Assembly: GCF_003667315.2 (NCBI RefSeq)
Contig: NZ_RCTZ02000003.1
Location: forward strand, 62,001-126,000
Source of the DNA: Tropicibacter alexandrii
GTDB taxonomy: Bacteria; Pseudomonadota; Alphaproteobacteria; Rhodobacterales; Rhodobacteraceae
Length of the DNA: 64,000 nucleotides
Direction: 5' to 3'
Shown here: positions 1 to 9,202 of the stretch, one piece after another
Layout: each line of letters begins with the position of its first letter
Numbering within the stretch: position 1 is the first letter of the stretch
Program-made: the position numbers and the translations under genes
Notes under the pieces: model-generated
The model's input: only the letters and a program-made list of their open reading frames with translations
Databases searched by the model: none
Told to the model about the DNA's origin: nothing

Positions 1-1086
1 GTTCTTGTAGACGATGTCGGTGCCGTCGATCTCGGCATTGACCTCGGGGACCTCCTTCAGCGCGTGGCAGCAGGCCTTGGTGAAGAAGGACATGAAGCCC
101 AGACGCACGCCGTGCTTCTTCTCGAACAGGTCCTTGTATTCGCTGCGCAGCGCCATGACCTCGGTCATGTCCACCTCGTTATAGGTGGTCAGGATCGCGG
201 CGGTGTTCTGCGCGTCCTTCAGGCGGCGGGCGATGGTCTGGCGCAGGCGGGTCATCTTGACCCGTTCCTCGCGGGCGGCGTCATCGGCACTGACGGGCGC
301 GCGCGGGGCCGAGGCCGCGGGCGCGGGGGCAGACGGCTGCGACGCCGCCTTCACCGCGGCGGCCACGTCGGCCTTGGTGGCGCGACCATCCTTGCCCGAG
401 CCGGTGACCTGATCGCGGGAAATGCCCGCTTCGGCCATGGCTTTCTCGGCGGCGGGGCCGTCCTTGATGTCCTTGCCCGGGCCGCCATTGCCGGCGGGCG
501 GCGTTTCGTACTGGGTGTCCTTCGGGGCCGAGGCTGCGGCGCCCTCGCCAGCCGAGATCACCGCCAGCTTGGCATTGGCCTGCACGGTGTCGCCCTCGTT
601 TGCGACGATCTCGGTCAGGGTGCCCGCCGCCGGGGCAGGGACCTCGACCGAGACCTTGTCGGTTTCCAACTCGCACAGCATTTCGTCCTGCGTAACGCTG
701 TCGCCGACCTTCTTGAACCAGGTCGAGACGGTGGCCTCGGACACGGATTCACCCAGCGTCGGCACCATCACGTCGACGGACGCACCGCCCGAAGCGGGCT
801 TGGGCGCCTCTTCCTTCGGCGCTTCGGCCTTTTTCGGGGCGGGAGCGCTGTCGCCTTCGGAGATATTGGCGAGCAGGGCATCGACGCCCACGGTGTCGCC
901 CTCGTTCGCGACGATGTCGGACAGGGTTCCGGCGACGGGCGAGGGGACCTCGACCGTGACCTTGTCTGTTTCCAGCTCGCAGAGCATTTCGTCAACCGCG
1001 ACGCTGTCGCCCGGCTTCTTGAACCAGGTCGCCACGGTGGCCTCGGTCACGGATTCGCCCAAGGTGGGGACGCGTACTTCGGTCAT
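1..1086 (-). CDS. sucB: 2-oxoglutarate dehydrogenase E2, dihydrolipoyl succinyltransferase (3' end cut by window)
   Basis: This is the E2 core of the 2-oxoglutarate dehydrogenase complex, which transfers succinyl groups from E1 to CoA on lipoyl arms. Two tandem lipoyl domains are visible (about residues 1-80 and 105-185), each with the ETDKV lipoylation motif, joined by Ala/Pro/Glu-rich linkers. A peripheral-subunit-binding domain follows (around GISRDQVTGSGKDGRATKAD), then the start of the catalytic domain (RLRQTIARRLKDAQNT). The C-terminus with the catalytic HxxxD lies outside the window. The ATG at 1086 opens directly on the lipoyl fold (MTEVRVPTLGESV), 4 bp after the sucA stop, so the two are surely co-transcribed. 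Many bacterial E2o proteins carry one lipoyl domain; two copies is a visible difference. Identification is secure. Confidence 0.96.
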   Translation of the reverse strand, partial: MTEVRVPTLGESVTEATVATWFKKPGDSVAVDEMLCELETDKVTVEVPSPVAGTLSDIVANEGDTVGVDALLANISEGDSAPAPKKAEAPKEEAPKPASGGASVDVMVPTLGESVSEATVSTWFKKVGDSVTQDEMLCELETDKVSVEVPAPAAGTLTEIVANEGDTVQANAKLAVISAGEGAAASAPKDTQYETPPAGNGGPGKDIKDGPAAEKAMAEAGISRDQVTGSGKDGRATKADVAAAVKAASQPSAPAPAASAPRAPVSADDAAREERVKMTRLRQTIARRLKDAQNTAAILTTYNEVDMTEVMALRSEYKDLFEKKHGVRLGFMSFFTKACCHALKEVPEVNAEIDGTDIVYKN

Positions 1087-1090
1087 GTTT

Positions 1091-4063
1091 TCAGTCCTTT
1101 ACGATCGTCAGCGCTTCGTCCACGAGCGCCATTTGCTGTGCTTTGTGCTGGCTGGCCAGACCCGTCGCCGGGCTGGCCGAAGTGGCGCGACCGACATAGA
1201 CCGGCCGCTTGTGGGTGGCGTTGATGCGCCCCAGCACCCATTCGATATTCGGCTCGATGAAGGTCCAGGCGCCCTGGTTCTTGGGCTCTTCCTGGCACCA
1301 GATCATCTCGGCCTGCTTGAAGCGTTCCAACTCCTTCACGAGGCTCAGCGCCGGGAAGGGGTAGAACTGTTCGATCCGCAGGAGATAGACATCGTCGATC
1401 CCGCGCGCGTCTCGTTCCTCGAGCAGGTCGAAATAGACCTTGCCGGAGCACATGACCACGCGCTTGATCTTGTCATCGCTGACCAGCTGCGTGTCGGAAT
1501 TGCCGTGCTGCGCATCGTCCCACAAAACGCGGTGGAAGGACGAGCCTTCGGTGAAATCCGCCAGTTCCGAGACGCAGAGCTTGTGACGCAGAAGCGATTT
1601 CGGCGTCATCAGCATCAGCGGCTTGCGGTAGGAGCGATGCAACTGGCGGCGCAGGATGTGGAAATAGTTCGCGGGCGTCGAGCAGTTCGCCACGATCCAG
1701 TTGTCCTGACCACACATCTGCAAGAAGCGTTCCAAACGCGCCGAGGAGTGTTCCGGCCCCTGACCCTCGAAGCCGTGCGGCATCAGGCAGACGAGGCCGG
1801 ACATGCGCAACCACTTGGATTCGCCCGAGGAAATGAACTGGTCGAACATGATCTGCGCGCCATTGGCGAAGTCGCCGAACTGCGCTTCCCACAGGGTCAG
1901 GGCGTTCGGTTCGGCCAGCGAATAGCCGTATTCGAAACCCAGCACCGCGTATTCCGACAGGGCGCTGTCGATCACCTCGTAGCGGGCCTGCCCCTCGCGG
2001 ATGTTGTTCAGCGGGTAGTAGCGCTCTTCGGTTTCCTGATCGATGAAGGCCGAGTGGCGTTGGCTGAACGTGCCGCGGGTGCTGTCCTGCCCGGCCAGAC
2101 GGATCGGGTAGCCCTCAAGCTGCAACGAGCCAAAGGCCAGCGCCTCGCCCGTGGCCCAATCAAAGCCCTTGCCGGTCTCGAACATCTGCGCGCGCGCTTC
2201 GACGAGGCGACCCACGGTCTTGTGCAGCGGGAAGCCATCCGGAATGCGGGTCAGCGCGGTGCCGATCTCGCGCGCGGTGTCCTCGGCGATTGCCGTCTTG
2301 CCGCGCTGGTACTTGCCCTGCTTCTGCCGATCCAGATGCGACCAGCGGCCATCCAGCCAGTCGGCCTTGTTCGGCTTGTAGGTCTTACCGGCCTCGAATT
2401 CCTCGTTCAGGTGGGCCTGAAACGCGGCTTTCATATCCTCGATCTCGCCCTCGGGGATCAGGCCGTCCTTGACAAGCCGTTCCGTATACAGCGTCAGCGT
2501 GGTCTTCTGCTTCTTGATCTTGTTGTACATCACCGGGTTGGTGAACATGGGCTCGTCGCCCTCGTTGTGACCAAAACGGCGATAGCAGAACATGTCGATC
2601 ACGACGTCCTTGCCGAACTTCTGGCGGAACTCGGTCGCGACCTTGGCGGCGTGGACCACGGCCTCGGGGTCGTCACCGTTGACGTGGAAGATCGGTGCCT
2701 CGACCACCAGCGCGTTGTCGGTGGGGTAGGGCGAAGAGCGCGAGAAGTGCGGCGCGGTGGTGAAGCCGATCTGGTTGTTCACCACGATATGCATGGTGCC
2801 GCCGGTGCGGTGCCCGCGCAGACCGGACAGGGCGAAACATTCCGCGACAACACCCTGACCGGCAAAGGCCGCGTCGCCGTGCAGCAGGATCGGCATGACC
2901 TGCGTGCGGTTGGTGTCGTGCATCTGGTCCTGCTTGGCGCGGACTTTGCCCAGAACCACCGGGTTCACCGCCTCGAGGTGCGAGGGGTTGGCGGTCAGCG
3001 ACAGGTGGACGGTGTTGCCGTCGAATTCGCGGTCCGACGAAGCGCCGAGGTGATATTTCACGTCGCCCGAGCCGTCGACATCCTCGGGCTTGAAGCTGCC
3101 CCCCTGGAATTCGTTGAAGATCGCCTTGTAGGGCTTGTTCATCACGTTCGCCAGCACGGACAGACGGCCACGGTGCGGCATGCCGATGACGATTTCCTTG
3201 ATGCCAAGATTGCCGCCACGCTTGATGATCTGTTCCATCGCGGGGATCAGGCTTTCGCCGCCGTCCAGACCGAAACGCTTGGTGCCCATGTACTTGACAT
3301 GCAGGAACTTTTCAAAGCCCTCGGCCTCGACCATCTTGTTCAGGATGGCCTTGCGCCCCTCGCGGGTGAACTGGATTTCCTTGCCGAAACCCTCGATCCG
3401 TTCCTTCAGCCACGCGGATTGTTCCGGGTCCGAAATGTGCATGTATTGCAGCGCGAAGGTGCCGCAATAGGTGCGCTTGATGATCGACAGGATCTCGCGC
3501 AGCGAGGCGATCTGCAGGCCCAGAACGTTGTCGATGAAGATCGGCCGATCCATGTCGGCCTCGGTGAAGCCGTAGGATTTCGGGTCCAGTTCCGGGTGGT
3601 TCGACGTGTCGCGCAGACCCAGCGGGTCGAGATCGGCGGCAAGGTGGCCGCGAATACGGTAGGCGCGGATGATCATCAGCGCGCGGATGCTGTCGAGAAC
3701 GGCGCGCTGGATGGCGCTGTCGGAAACTTCGATCCCCTTGGCGGCGGCCTGTTCCTTGATCTTCTTGCCTGCGCCCTTGGCCTCGGCGGGAACGGCGGGC
3801 ATCGGCCATTCGCCGGTCAGCGCAGCGGTCAGGTCATCGCTGGGGGCGGGGGGCCAGTCTGCGCGCGCCCAGCTGGGACCCTGCGCCTCGGCCTTCACGT
3901 CCATGTCCGCATCGCCCAGTTGGGCGAAGAAGTCCTGCCACGCGGCATCTACGGCATTGGGATCGTTGGCATAGCGGGCATACATCTGTTCGAGGTATTC
4001 CGCGTTATGCCCCTGCATGAAGCTGGAGGCGTGGAAAAGGTCGTTGGGGCTTTGGTCGTTCAT
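1091..4063 (-). CDS. sucA: 2-oxoglutarate dehydrogenase E1 component
   Basis: The 990-residue thiamine-diphosphate-dependent E1 decarboxylates 2-oxoglutarate and hands the succinyl group to the lipoyl arms of SucB. Full family length is present: the N-terminal SPNDLFHASSFMQGHNAEYL region, the dehydrogenase core with GMPHRGRLSVLANV and the GDAAFAGQGVV thiamine-diphosphate segment, the transketolase-like pyrimidine domain with QDSTRGTFSQRH, and the C-terminal domain with RIEQFYPFP and EEPKNQGAW. The start at 4063 is supported by GGAGGT about 8 bp upstream. It is the seventh gene of an apparent eight-gene suc transcription unit and precedes sucB by 4 bp. No sign of disruption. Confidence 0.98.
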   Translation of the reverse strand: MNDQSPNDLFHASSFMQGHNAEYLEQMYARYANDPNAVDAAWQDFFAQLGDADMDVKAEAQGPSWARADWPPAPSDDLTAALTGEWPMPAVPAEAKGAGKKIKEQAAAKGIEVSDSAIQRAVLDSIRALMIIRAYRIRGHLAADLDPLGLRDTSNHPELDPKSYGFTEADMDRPIFIDNVLGLQIASLREILSIIKRTYCGTFALQYMHISDPEQSAWLKERIEGFGKEIQFTREGRKAILNKMVEAEGFEKFLHVKYMGTKRFGLDGGESLIPAMEQIIKRGGNLGIKEIVIGMPHRGRLSVLANVMNKPYKAIFNEFQGGSFKPEDVDGSGDVKYHLGASSDREFDGNTVHLSLTANPSHLEAVNPVVLGKVRAKQDQMHDTNRTQVMPILLHGDAAFAGQGVVAECFALSGLRGHRTGGTMHIVVNNQIGFTTAPHFSRSSPYPTDNALVVEAPIFHVNGDDPEAVVHAAKVATEFRQKFGKDVVIDMFCYRRFGHNEGDEPMFTNPVMYNKIKKQKTTLTLYTERLVKDGLIPEGEIEDMKAAFQAHLNEEFEAGKTYKPNKADWLDGRWSHLDRQKQGKYQRGKTAIAEDTAREIGTALTRIPDGFPLHKTVGRLVEARAQMFETGKGFDWATGEALAFGSLQLEGYPIRLAGQDSTRGTFSQRHSAFIDQETEERYYPLNNIREGQARYEVIDSALSEYAVLGFEYGYSLAEPNALTLWEAQFGDFANGAQIMFDQFISSGESKWLRMSGLVCLMPHGFEGQGPEHSSARLERFLQMCGQDNWIVANCSTPANYFHILRRQLHRSYRKPLMLMTPKSLLRHKLCVSELADFTEGSSFHRVLWDDAQHGNSDTQLVSDDKIKRVVMCSGKVYFDLLEERDARGIDDVYLLRIEQFYPFPALSLVKELERFKQAEMIWCQEEPKNQGAWTFIEPNIEWVLGRINATHKRPVYVGRATSASPATGLASQHKAQQMALVDEALTIVKD

Positions 4064-4163
4064 TCTGTCGTACCTCCACAGAAATTGGGACGATATTCTT
4101 TGCCAGACGCTGGCCGGGGCGCGCGTGAAATCGGTCCGGTCTGGCTGGATCTGGTGTGTCGGG

Positions 4164-4886
4164 TCATGGGTCGGTGTCCGGGTTTCGGTCGTCTGTCAGC
4201 TCAACCTTGTAGACGTGTTCCAGATCCGACCAACGTGGGCCCAAAGGCGCGTCTGCGGAAATGGCGATGATATGCGCACGGAATGTCCCGGACTTGTCCC
4301 CCCGGAATTCCCGGGCAAACGGCGAGGGCCGGTCGCCGACATAGGCGATGACGCTTGCAAAATCCGTCTCGAAGGGTTTCGGCATTTCGGGAATGCGAAA
4401 CAGCCCGGTTGTTCCGGTGTAATCGCGCGTCAGGGCAATCACGCAACCGCGCATCACCATGTCGATCTTGCCGGTCAGGAACGGCCCGCGCGCGTGCTGC
4501 ACCAGAACCCCCATGGCACTCTCATGCCACAAGGCTGTCTGCGATTCAGAGAAACCCGGCGGCGCTTCGAAAGGCTCGTCAAAGCGGCCCTCTTCCAGCA
4601 GGGGGATCAAGGGCGTGCCCATTCGACGGTCCGAGGACAAGCTTCGGTCCAGGGCGGCTGCATTGTCCAATATGCGGGTCTGCTCGGCAGTGGCCGGGAC
4701 AAAGCCCAGATCGGTCAGCGCCGCCACGCGGTCCTGTTGCGCGACAGACATGTCCTGACACAGGTTGAATGCCTCGGCGACCTGCGCCTGCGCCTGAGGC
4801 GCCGCACTGGCAACCGCCAGCAGCACGCCGCTCAGCGCCCGGATCGCGCACCGGAGGGTCGGAAGACAATGCTGAAGGTGGAGCAT
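4164..4886 (-). CDS. exported protein of unknown function in the suc cluster
   Basis: A 240-residue protein I do not recognise. The N-terminus has a hydrophobic stretch (ALSGVLLAVASAA) followed by AQAQVAEAF, which looks like a Sec signal peptide with cleavage after an AXA motif. The mature part has a few cysteines (NLCQDMS, MRGCVIAL) and no membrane helix, so a periplasmic location is likely. AGAGGT lies about 8 bp before the ATG at 4886. It sits 19 bp downstream of a small lipoprotein and 100 bp upstream of sucA on the same strand, so it is probably read through with the suc genes. Function is unknown; the location suggests only co-expression. Confidence 0.75.
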   Translation of the reverse strand: MLHLQHCLPTLRCAIRALSGVLLAVASAAPQAQAQVAEAFNLCQDMSVAQQDRVAALTDLGFVPATAEQTRILDNAAALDRSLSSDRRMGTPLIPLLEEGRFDEPFEAPPGFSESQTALWHESAMGVLVQHARGPFLTGKIDMVMRGCVIALTRDYTGTTGLFRIPEMPKPFETDFASVIAYVGDRPSPFAREFRGDKSGTFRAHIIAISADAPLGPRWSDLEHVYKVELTDDRNPDTDP

Positions 4887-4905
4887 GCGGCTACCTCTGC
4901 TCGGA

Positions 4906-5181
4906 TCAGTTCAGACAGGGCGCGTCAGGGTGCTGACAGGCGATGTCGTCGTAGTAGGTGGTCACCTTCGGGCGCGCGTCCCAATGGCGGGCGTTTTCTT
5001 CGGCGATGATCGACGGCGCGGTGTTCGGGTCGGCCAATGCCTCTTTCGAGCGGTGTTGCGGGATGACGAACCATTGGCCATCCATCTCGGCCAGCGTCAT
5101 TTGCGCGCTTCGGCCCCAGCCGCACCCCGCGACCAGCGAGACAATGCCCAGTCCCAGGGCGATCCGTATAGCGTTCGTCAT
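4906..5181 (-). CDS. small lipoprotein of unknown function in the suc cluster
   Basis: A 91-residue protein with a short basic N-terminus, hydrophobic segment (IALGLGIVSLVAGC) and a lipobox ending in VAGC, so it is predicted to be lipidated at Cys20 and anchored in a membrane. The start at 5181 is chosen because GGAGGGGAT precedes it and because longer forms lose the signal sequence. The mature part (MTLAEMDGQWFVIPQHRSKE) matches no family I can name. It lies 61 bp after a sulfotransferase gene and 19 bp before another exported protein, all on the same strand as sucA. Confidence 0.75.
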   Translation of the reverse strand: MTNAIRIALGLGIVSLVAGCGWGRSAQMTLAEMDGQWFVIPQHRSKEALADPNTAPSIIAEENARHWDARPKVTTYYDDIACQHPDAPCLN

Positions 5182-5242
5182 GCCATCCCCTCCTTTGGCA
5201 AATCGTTGCGGGCAGCTGGCCCGCCACGGGTTTCGATCCGCA

Positions 5243-5953
5243 TCATTCCGGCACCTCGCGCGAATAGCCGCCCGCACGGAACATCCAGTCCAGGCGGTCG
5301 CGCACGATGTCGGCGGTTTCGTCATCATACCATTCCGTCAGCGGCAGGACGCGGGCCTTGTTGCCCGACGATTTGGTCACCGGCAGCGATGTCCGGCTGC
5401 TCTCCAGCCCCAGCCGCTCCGTCAGCCGGGCCAGATCGGGTCCAAGACGCTCGGCATGCAGCACCGTGTCCGGCACGAATTTGTCGCGCCGCAACCAGCC
5501 GCGGACGAACACGATCTTGCGGTCGTCGCTGACATTGCCGTCGCGCACGGATTTGCGGAACCGTGGGATCAATTGGTCGGGATGATCCGAAAGCGTCTGC
5601 CCGCGATTGCGCCAGAAGAACCCGGACAGGACTTTGGCAAAGGGATTGCGCACCACGGTGATCTTCTCGTACCGGCGCCAGACCTTTGGTGGCAACTGCG
5701 CCTTGAGGTCTTCGGCGGCGTGATGGGAATACCACGTGTCCCGAACCGCGCCGGGGGGCGGCGGGGCGGACCGACCGGTTCGGCCGAGGCGCTGCCCGAC
5801 GATGCCGTGATCGCTGATGATCGCCTCTCCCCATTCCTCGACCGGCGTGCCGGGGGGGGTGCAGAAAGGCTGTAGATACATCTCGACCGAAGTCCCCGCC
5901 GTCTTGCGCGTCTTGAGAAAGATGAAGCGGTGGTCGTGGCTGACAAGGGTCAT
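5243..5953 (-). CDS. sulfotransferase family protein (copy 1) in the suc cluster
   Basis: A 236-residue sulfotransferase of the sulfotransferase-2-like family. The 5'-phosphosulfate-binding loop is visible at residues 14-22 (KTRKTAGTS) right after a beta-strand (HRFIFL), and the 3'-phosphate-binding segment at ITVVRNPFAKVLSGFFW. Such enzymes move sulfate from PAPS to carbohydrate or other hydroxyl groups; the acceptor cannot be read from the sequence. The start at 5953 is supported by GGGAGGT 6 bp upstream; a longer frame is open but lacks this. It shares its N-terminal pattern (VSHxHRFIF) with the second copy between sucC and sucD, so the two are probable paralogues. Confidence 0.85.
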   Translation of the reverse strand: MTLVSHDHRFIFLKTRKTAGTSVEMYLQPFCTPPGTPVEEWGEAIISDHGIVGQRLGRTGRSAPPPPGAVRDTWYSHHAAEDLKAQLPPKVWRRYEKITVVRNPFAKVLSGFFWRNRGQTLSDHPDQLIPRFRKSVRDGNVSDDRKIVFVRGWLRRDKFVPDTVLHAERLGPDLARLTERLGLESSRTSLPVTKSSGNKARVLPLTEWYDDETADIVRDRLDWMFRAGGYSREVPE

Positions 5954-6059
5954 GCGCGCACCTCCCGGCAAAACGCCGCCCACCGCAGCGCGGGGCGCTG
6001 CGCGGGGTCTGCCTTGGCGGTTGCACGTGGGACCGGCACGGTCTGTCCTTTGTCAGAAA

Positions 6060-6130
6060 GGTTGGAAAGCGGGGTCACCCTCTCTCCAACCCATTGAGAT
6101 TTGGTATCCGGGCCCCTTTGACGGGGCCCG
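6060..6130. other. two adjacent hairpins in the 184-bp gap after sucD
   Basis: Two inverted repeats lie between the sucD stop and the first sulfotransferase start: GGTTGGA/TCCAACC (6060-6066 with 6085-6091) and CGGGCCCC/GGGGCCCG (6109-6116 with 6123-6130). On the minus strand the second repeat is not followed by a T-run and the first is followed by only TTTCT. They could be a weak terminator, a processing site or an mRNA 3'-end stabiliser separating sucCD expression from the downstream genes. Confidence 0.4.
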
Positions 6131-6137
6131 AGGGGCC

Positions 6138-7025
6138 TCAGCCCAGTTCGATGGCCTTCATCACGGCCTCGCCCAGCGTGGCGGGGCTGTCGGCGACGAC
6201 GATCCCGGCCTCTTGCATGGCCGCGATCTTGTCCTCGGCGCCGCCCTTGCCACCGGCGACGATCGCGCCCGCGTGGCCCATGCGGCGTCCCGGAGGCGCG
6301 GTGCGCCCGGCGATGAACCCGGCGGTCGGCTTCCAGCGGCCCTTCTTGCGCTCGTTGGCGAGGAAGTCGGCGGCTTCTTCTTCGGCGGAGCCACCGATTT
6401 CGCCGATCATGATGATCGACTGGGTTTCGTCATCCGACAGGAACATGTCGAGCACGTCGATATGCTCGGTGCCCTTGATCGGGTCGCCGCCGATACCCAC
6501 GGCGGAGGACTGGCCCAGACCCATATCGGTGGTCTGCTTGACCGCCTCGTAGGTCAGGGTGCCCGAACGGGACACGACACCGACGCTGCCGCGCTTGTGG
6601 ATATGGCCGGGCATGATGCCGATCTTGCAGGCATCGGGGGTGATGACACCGGGGCAGTTCGGGCCGATCAGGCGGGATTTCGACCCTTCGAGCGCGCGCT
6701 TGACCTTCATCATGTCGAGCACCGGGATGCCCTCGGTGATGCAGACGATCAGCTCCATCTCGGCGTCGATGGCTTCGAGGATCGAGTCCGCGGCGAAGGG
6801 CGGCGGCACGTAGATCACGGTGGCGTTGGCTTCGGTCACGTGCTTGGCCTCGTGGACCGAGTTGAAGACCGGCAGGTCAAGGTGGGTCGAGCCACCTTTG
6901 CCGGGGGTGACGCCGCCGACCATCTTGGTGCCATAGGCGATGGCCTGTTCGGAGTGGAACGTCCCCTGCGAGCCGGTCAGGCCCTGACAGATGACTTTGG
7001 TGTTTTCGTCTACTAGGATGGCCAT
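6138..7025 (-). CDS. sucD: succinyl-CoA synthetase alpha subunit
   Basis: The 295-residue alpha subunit of succinate-CoA ligase carries the CoA-binding Rossmann domain ([28 protein letters not shown]) and the phosphohistidine loop [11 protein letters not shown] near the C-terminus. With SucC it makes ATP or GTP from succinyl-CoA. The start at 7025 ([11 protein letters not shown]) is the conserved family start; the open frame upstream does not resemble SucD. Unusually it is split from sucC by a 681-bp sulfotransferase gene rather than directly adjoining it. Identification is secure. Confidence 0.97.
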   Translation of the reverse strand: MAILVDENTKVICQGLTGSQGTFHSEQAIAYGTKMVGGVTPGKGGSTHLDLPVFNSVHEAKHVTEANATVIYVPPPFAADSILEAIDAEMELIVCITEGIPVLDMMKVKRALEGSKSRLIGPNCPGVITPDACKIGIMPGHIHKRGSVGVVSRSGTLTYEAVKQTTDMGLGQSSAVGIGGDPIKGTEHIDVLDMFLSDDETQSIIMIGEIGGSAEEEAADFLANERKKGRWKPTAGFIAGRTAPPGRRMGHAGAIVAGGKGGAEDKIAAMQEAGIVVADSPATLGEAVMKAIELG

Positions 7026-7104
7026 GTGTCGGCTCCTTCTCAGTCTTGCGATACGGCGGGATCGGCCTGCGACCGAACCCGGATGTGTGTCTGTTGCGCG
7101 GCGC

Positions 7105-7785
7105 TCATGCCCCGACCTGCGGAGGCGCGAAGCCGAAGTCGCGGATTTCGGCGGCATATACCTCCGAGATCCGGTCGATGGTCCGCTGTGTGAATTGCGG
7201 CTTCGGTGTCTTCATCGCCGTCGAGTTCAGTTCATGCCCCAATTGGATCGGGGGCAGGCCGAGATCTTGGGCAACCTGATGCAACCCCTCGTCCAGCGCG
7301 TCGAAGTGTACGATCCGGTCCATGGCAAGGCTGCCGTCGAACCGGGTCAGCCAATGATGGACGGGCCGCAATTCGCGCGTCCCGGCCTGCTCCTGCACGA
7401 ACCGGTCGAAATCCGGCAAACGCTCGCCGTCCTTCAGCATACGCGCGTCGCGGGCCAAGCCCATGTACCAGGACCGCACCCGGTGCCACGGATCACGCAC
7501 AACCGTCCACTTGTAGTAGTCGCGGAACTGTTGTGCCGTCACCGTGCGCCCGTTGCGGGGGTTTGGGGTCGGGTTGCGCTTCAGGCTGCGTCTCGCGACG
7601 AGGCGCAGGTTCTCGCGGGAGCGGAAGGCCGCCACGGACAAGGGCCGCTCAAGATCGCGGATCGTCCGATGGTCCTGCATGTTCCACCCCTCGTACTCAT
7701 CGTGATGGCCAAAGTATTTTTCGATACTCGTGCCGGCACATTTCACGATGTGTATGAAGATGAACCTGTGCTCGTGCGAGACCAT
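7105..7785 (-). CDS. sulfotransferase family protein (copy 2) between sucC and sucD
   Basis: A 226-residue sulfotransferase-2-like protein with the 5'-PSB loop KCAGTS at residues 15-20 after the strand HRFIFIHIV, and the 3'-PSB segment [15 protein letters not shown]. It should use PAPS as donor; the acceptor is unknown. The ATG at 7785 lies 5 bp after the sucC stop, with AAAGG inside the end of sucC, so translation is probably coupled to sucC. It ends 79 bp before sucD. It resembles copy 1 at the N-terminus but differs in length and elsewhere, which suggests an old duplication. Base composition looks like that of its neighbours. Confidence 0.86.
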   Translation of the reverse strand: MVSHEHRFIFIHIVKCAGTSIEKYFGHHDEYEGWNMQDHRTIRDLERPLSVAAFRSRENLRLVARRSLKRNPTPNPRNGRTVTAQQFRDYYKWTVVRDPWHRVRSWYMGLARDARMLKDGERLPDFDRFVQEQAGTRELRPVHHWLTRFDGSLAMDRIVHFDALDEGLHQVAQDLGLPPIQLGHELNSTAMKTPKPQFTQRTIDRISEVYAAEIRDFGFAPPQVGA

Positions 7786-7790
7786 GACCG

Positions 7791-8984
7791 TCAGCCTTTC
7801 ACAGCCTTCACGATCTTTTCGGCCCCGTCGCTGAGGTTGTCGGCGGCGATGACGTTCAGGCCCGAATTGTTGATGATGGCCTTGCCTTCCTCGACATTCG
7901 TGCCTTCCAGACGGACGACCAGCGGCACCTGAAGGCCCACTTCCTTGACAGCCGCAACCACACCCTCGGCGATCACGTCGCAGCGCATGATGCCGCCGAA
8001 GATGTTCACGAGGATGCCTTTGACGTTCTTGTCAGAGGTGATGATCTTGAACGCCTCGGTAACCTTTTCCTTGGTCGCGCCACCGCCCACGTCGAGGAAG
8101 TTGGCGGGCTCGGCGCCGTACAGCTTGATGATGTCCATCGTCGCCATGGCAAGGCCCGCGCCGTTGACCATGCAGCCGATTTCACCGTCGAGCGCGATGT
8201 AGTTCAGGTCGTACTTGGACGCGGCGAGTTCCTTGGGGTCCTCTTCCGTCTCGTCGCGCAGCTCGGCGATGTCGGGCTGGCGATAGATCGCGTTGCCGTC
8301 GAAACCGACCTTGGCGTCCAGAACCTTGAGGTCGCCGCCGGGCATGACGATCAGCGGGTTGATCTCCAGCATCTCCATGTCCTTCTCAAGGAAGGCCTTG
8401 TAGAGGATGCCCATCAGCTTGACGCATTGCTTGACTGCCGCGCCTTCCAGACCCAGCGAGAAGGCGATGCGGCGACCGTGGAAGGGCTGGTAGCCGGTGG
8501 CGGGATCGACGGAGAAGGACAGGATCTTTTCCGGGGTCGAGGCTGCGACCTCTTCGATGTCCATGCCGCCCTCGGTCGAGCAGACGAAGGACACGCGGGA
8601 CGACACCCGGTCGACCAGCAGGGCGAGGTAGAGTTCACGCTCGATATCCGAGCCGTCCTCGATATAGATGCGGTTGACCTGCTTGCCGGCCGGGCCGGTC
8701 TGGTGGGTCACGAGGGTCTTGCCCAGCATCTTTTTGGCTTCTTCGGCGGCTTCTTCCACCGACTTCGCCAGACGCACACCGCCCTTTTCACCAGCCTCGG
8801 CCTCCTTGAAGGAGCCCTTGCCGCGGCCACCGGCATGGATCTGCGCCTTGACGACCCAGAGCGGGCCGTTCAGCTGGCTTGCCGCGTCCTTGGCATCGGC
8901 CGCCTTGAGGACGGCGCGGCCATCGGACACCGGCGCACCGTAAGAGCGCAGAAGAGCCTTGGCCTGATATTCGTGGATATTCAT
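7791..8984 (-). CDS. sucC: succinyl-CoA synthetase beta subunit
   Basis: The 397-residue ATP-grasp beta subunit of succinate-CoA ligase starts [19 protein letters not shown], which fixes the start at 8984. Nucleotide-binding features ([15 protein letters not shown]-like, here [15 protein letters not shown]) and the C-terminal subunit interface ([28 protein letters not shown]) are intact. It is the first gene of the apparent suc transcription unit and has a 268-bp upstream region with a paired palindromic operator. Identification is secure. Confidence 0.97.
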   Translation of the reverse strand: MNIHEYQAKALLRSYGAPVSDGRAVLKAADAKDAASQLNGPLWVVKAQIHAGGRGKGSFKEAEAGEKGGVRLAKSVEEAAEEAKKMLGKTLVTHQTGPAGKQVNRIYIEDGSDIERELYLALLVDRVSSRVSFVCSTEGGMDIEEVAASTPEKILSFSVDPATGYQPFHGRRIAFSLGLEGAAVKQCVKLMGILYKAFLEKDMEMLEINPLIVMPGGDLKVLDAKVGFDGNAIYRQPDIAELRDETEEDPKELAASKYDLNYIALDGEIGCMVNGAGLAMATMDIIKLYGAEPANFLDVGGGATKEKVTEAFKIITSDKNVKGILVNIFGGIMRCDVIAEGVVAAVKEVGLQVPLVVRLEGTNVEEGKAIINNSGLNVIAADNLSDGAEKIVKAVKG

Positions 8985-9074
8985 GGGTCGTAAACCCCCG
9001 TTTTGCTGCGGTTTGGCAAAGGGTCTACGCCTGTTTCGCGCGGCACGGGAACTGTTTTCTTGCCGCAAATGCGA

Positions 9075-9098
9075 AAAACCCGCGCTTTTCCGGGTTTT
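9075..9098 (-). terminator. terminator-like hairpin in the sucC leader
   Basis: Read in the sucC direction, AAAACCCG and CGGGTTTT (9091-9098 and 9075-9082) form an 8-bp stem with an 8-base loop followed by one more T. It lies between the paired operator and the sucC start, so it could attenuate sucC transcription, or simply back up the mdh terminator if the sucC promoter is downstream of it. Which applies depends on the unknown transcription start. Confidence 0.45.
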
Positions 9099-9128
9099 GT
9101 GATCACACTTTTGCGACGTGTGATCACA
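9098..9128. promoter_or_regulatory. paired palindromic operator upstream of sucC
   Basis: Two perfect copies of the 10-bp palindrome TGTGATCACA lie at 9098-9107 and 9119-9128, centre to centre 21 bp (two helical turns), ending about 113 bp before the sucC start. The same arrangement precedes sdhC, and even the 11-bp spacer is similar (CGTCGCAAAAG here against CCTCGCCAAGG there, in the direction of transcription). I infer binding of one dimeric regulator to both faces of the same helix side. Confidence 0.8.
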
Positions 9129-9202
9129 AGCAACTTTTTGTTAGCGATAGTAGTCTGCCGCTGTCGGATTCGCACCGTGATGCGTCGCAGGCCACCTTAA
9201 CG

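Noticed and set aside
422-4270. A 1282-codon open frame on the plus strand across sucA and sucB
   Set aside because: It is antisense to two certain genes; the protein has no family features, and such frames are common opposite GC-rich genes.
5243-7785. Sulfotransferase genes as a recent mobile insertion in suc
   Set aside because: No repeats, integrase or transposase flank them, composition matches neighbours, and coupling with sucC is tight.
9098-9128. CRP-type site at the sucC operator
   Set aside because: CRP sites are TGTGA-N6-TCACA; here the half-sites abut with no spacer and occur as a 21-bp spaced pair, so a different regulator is more likely.
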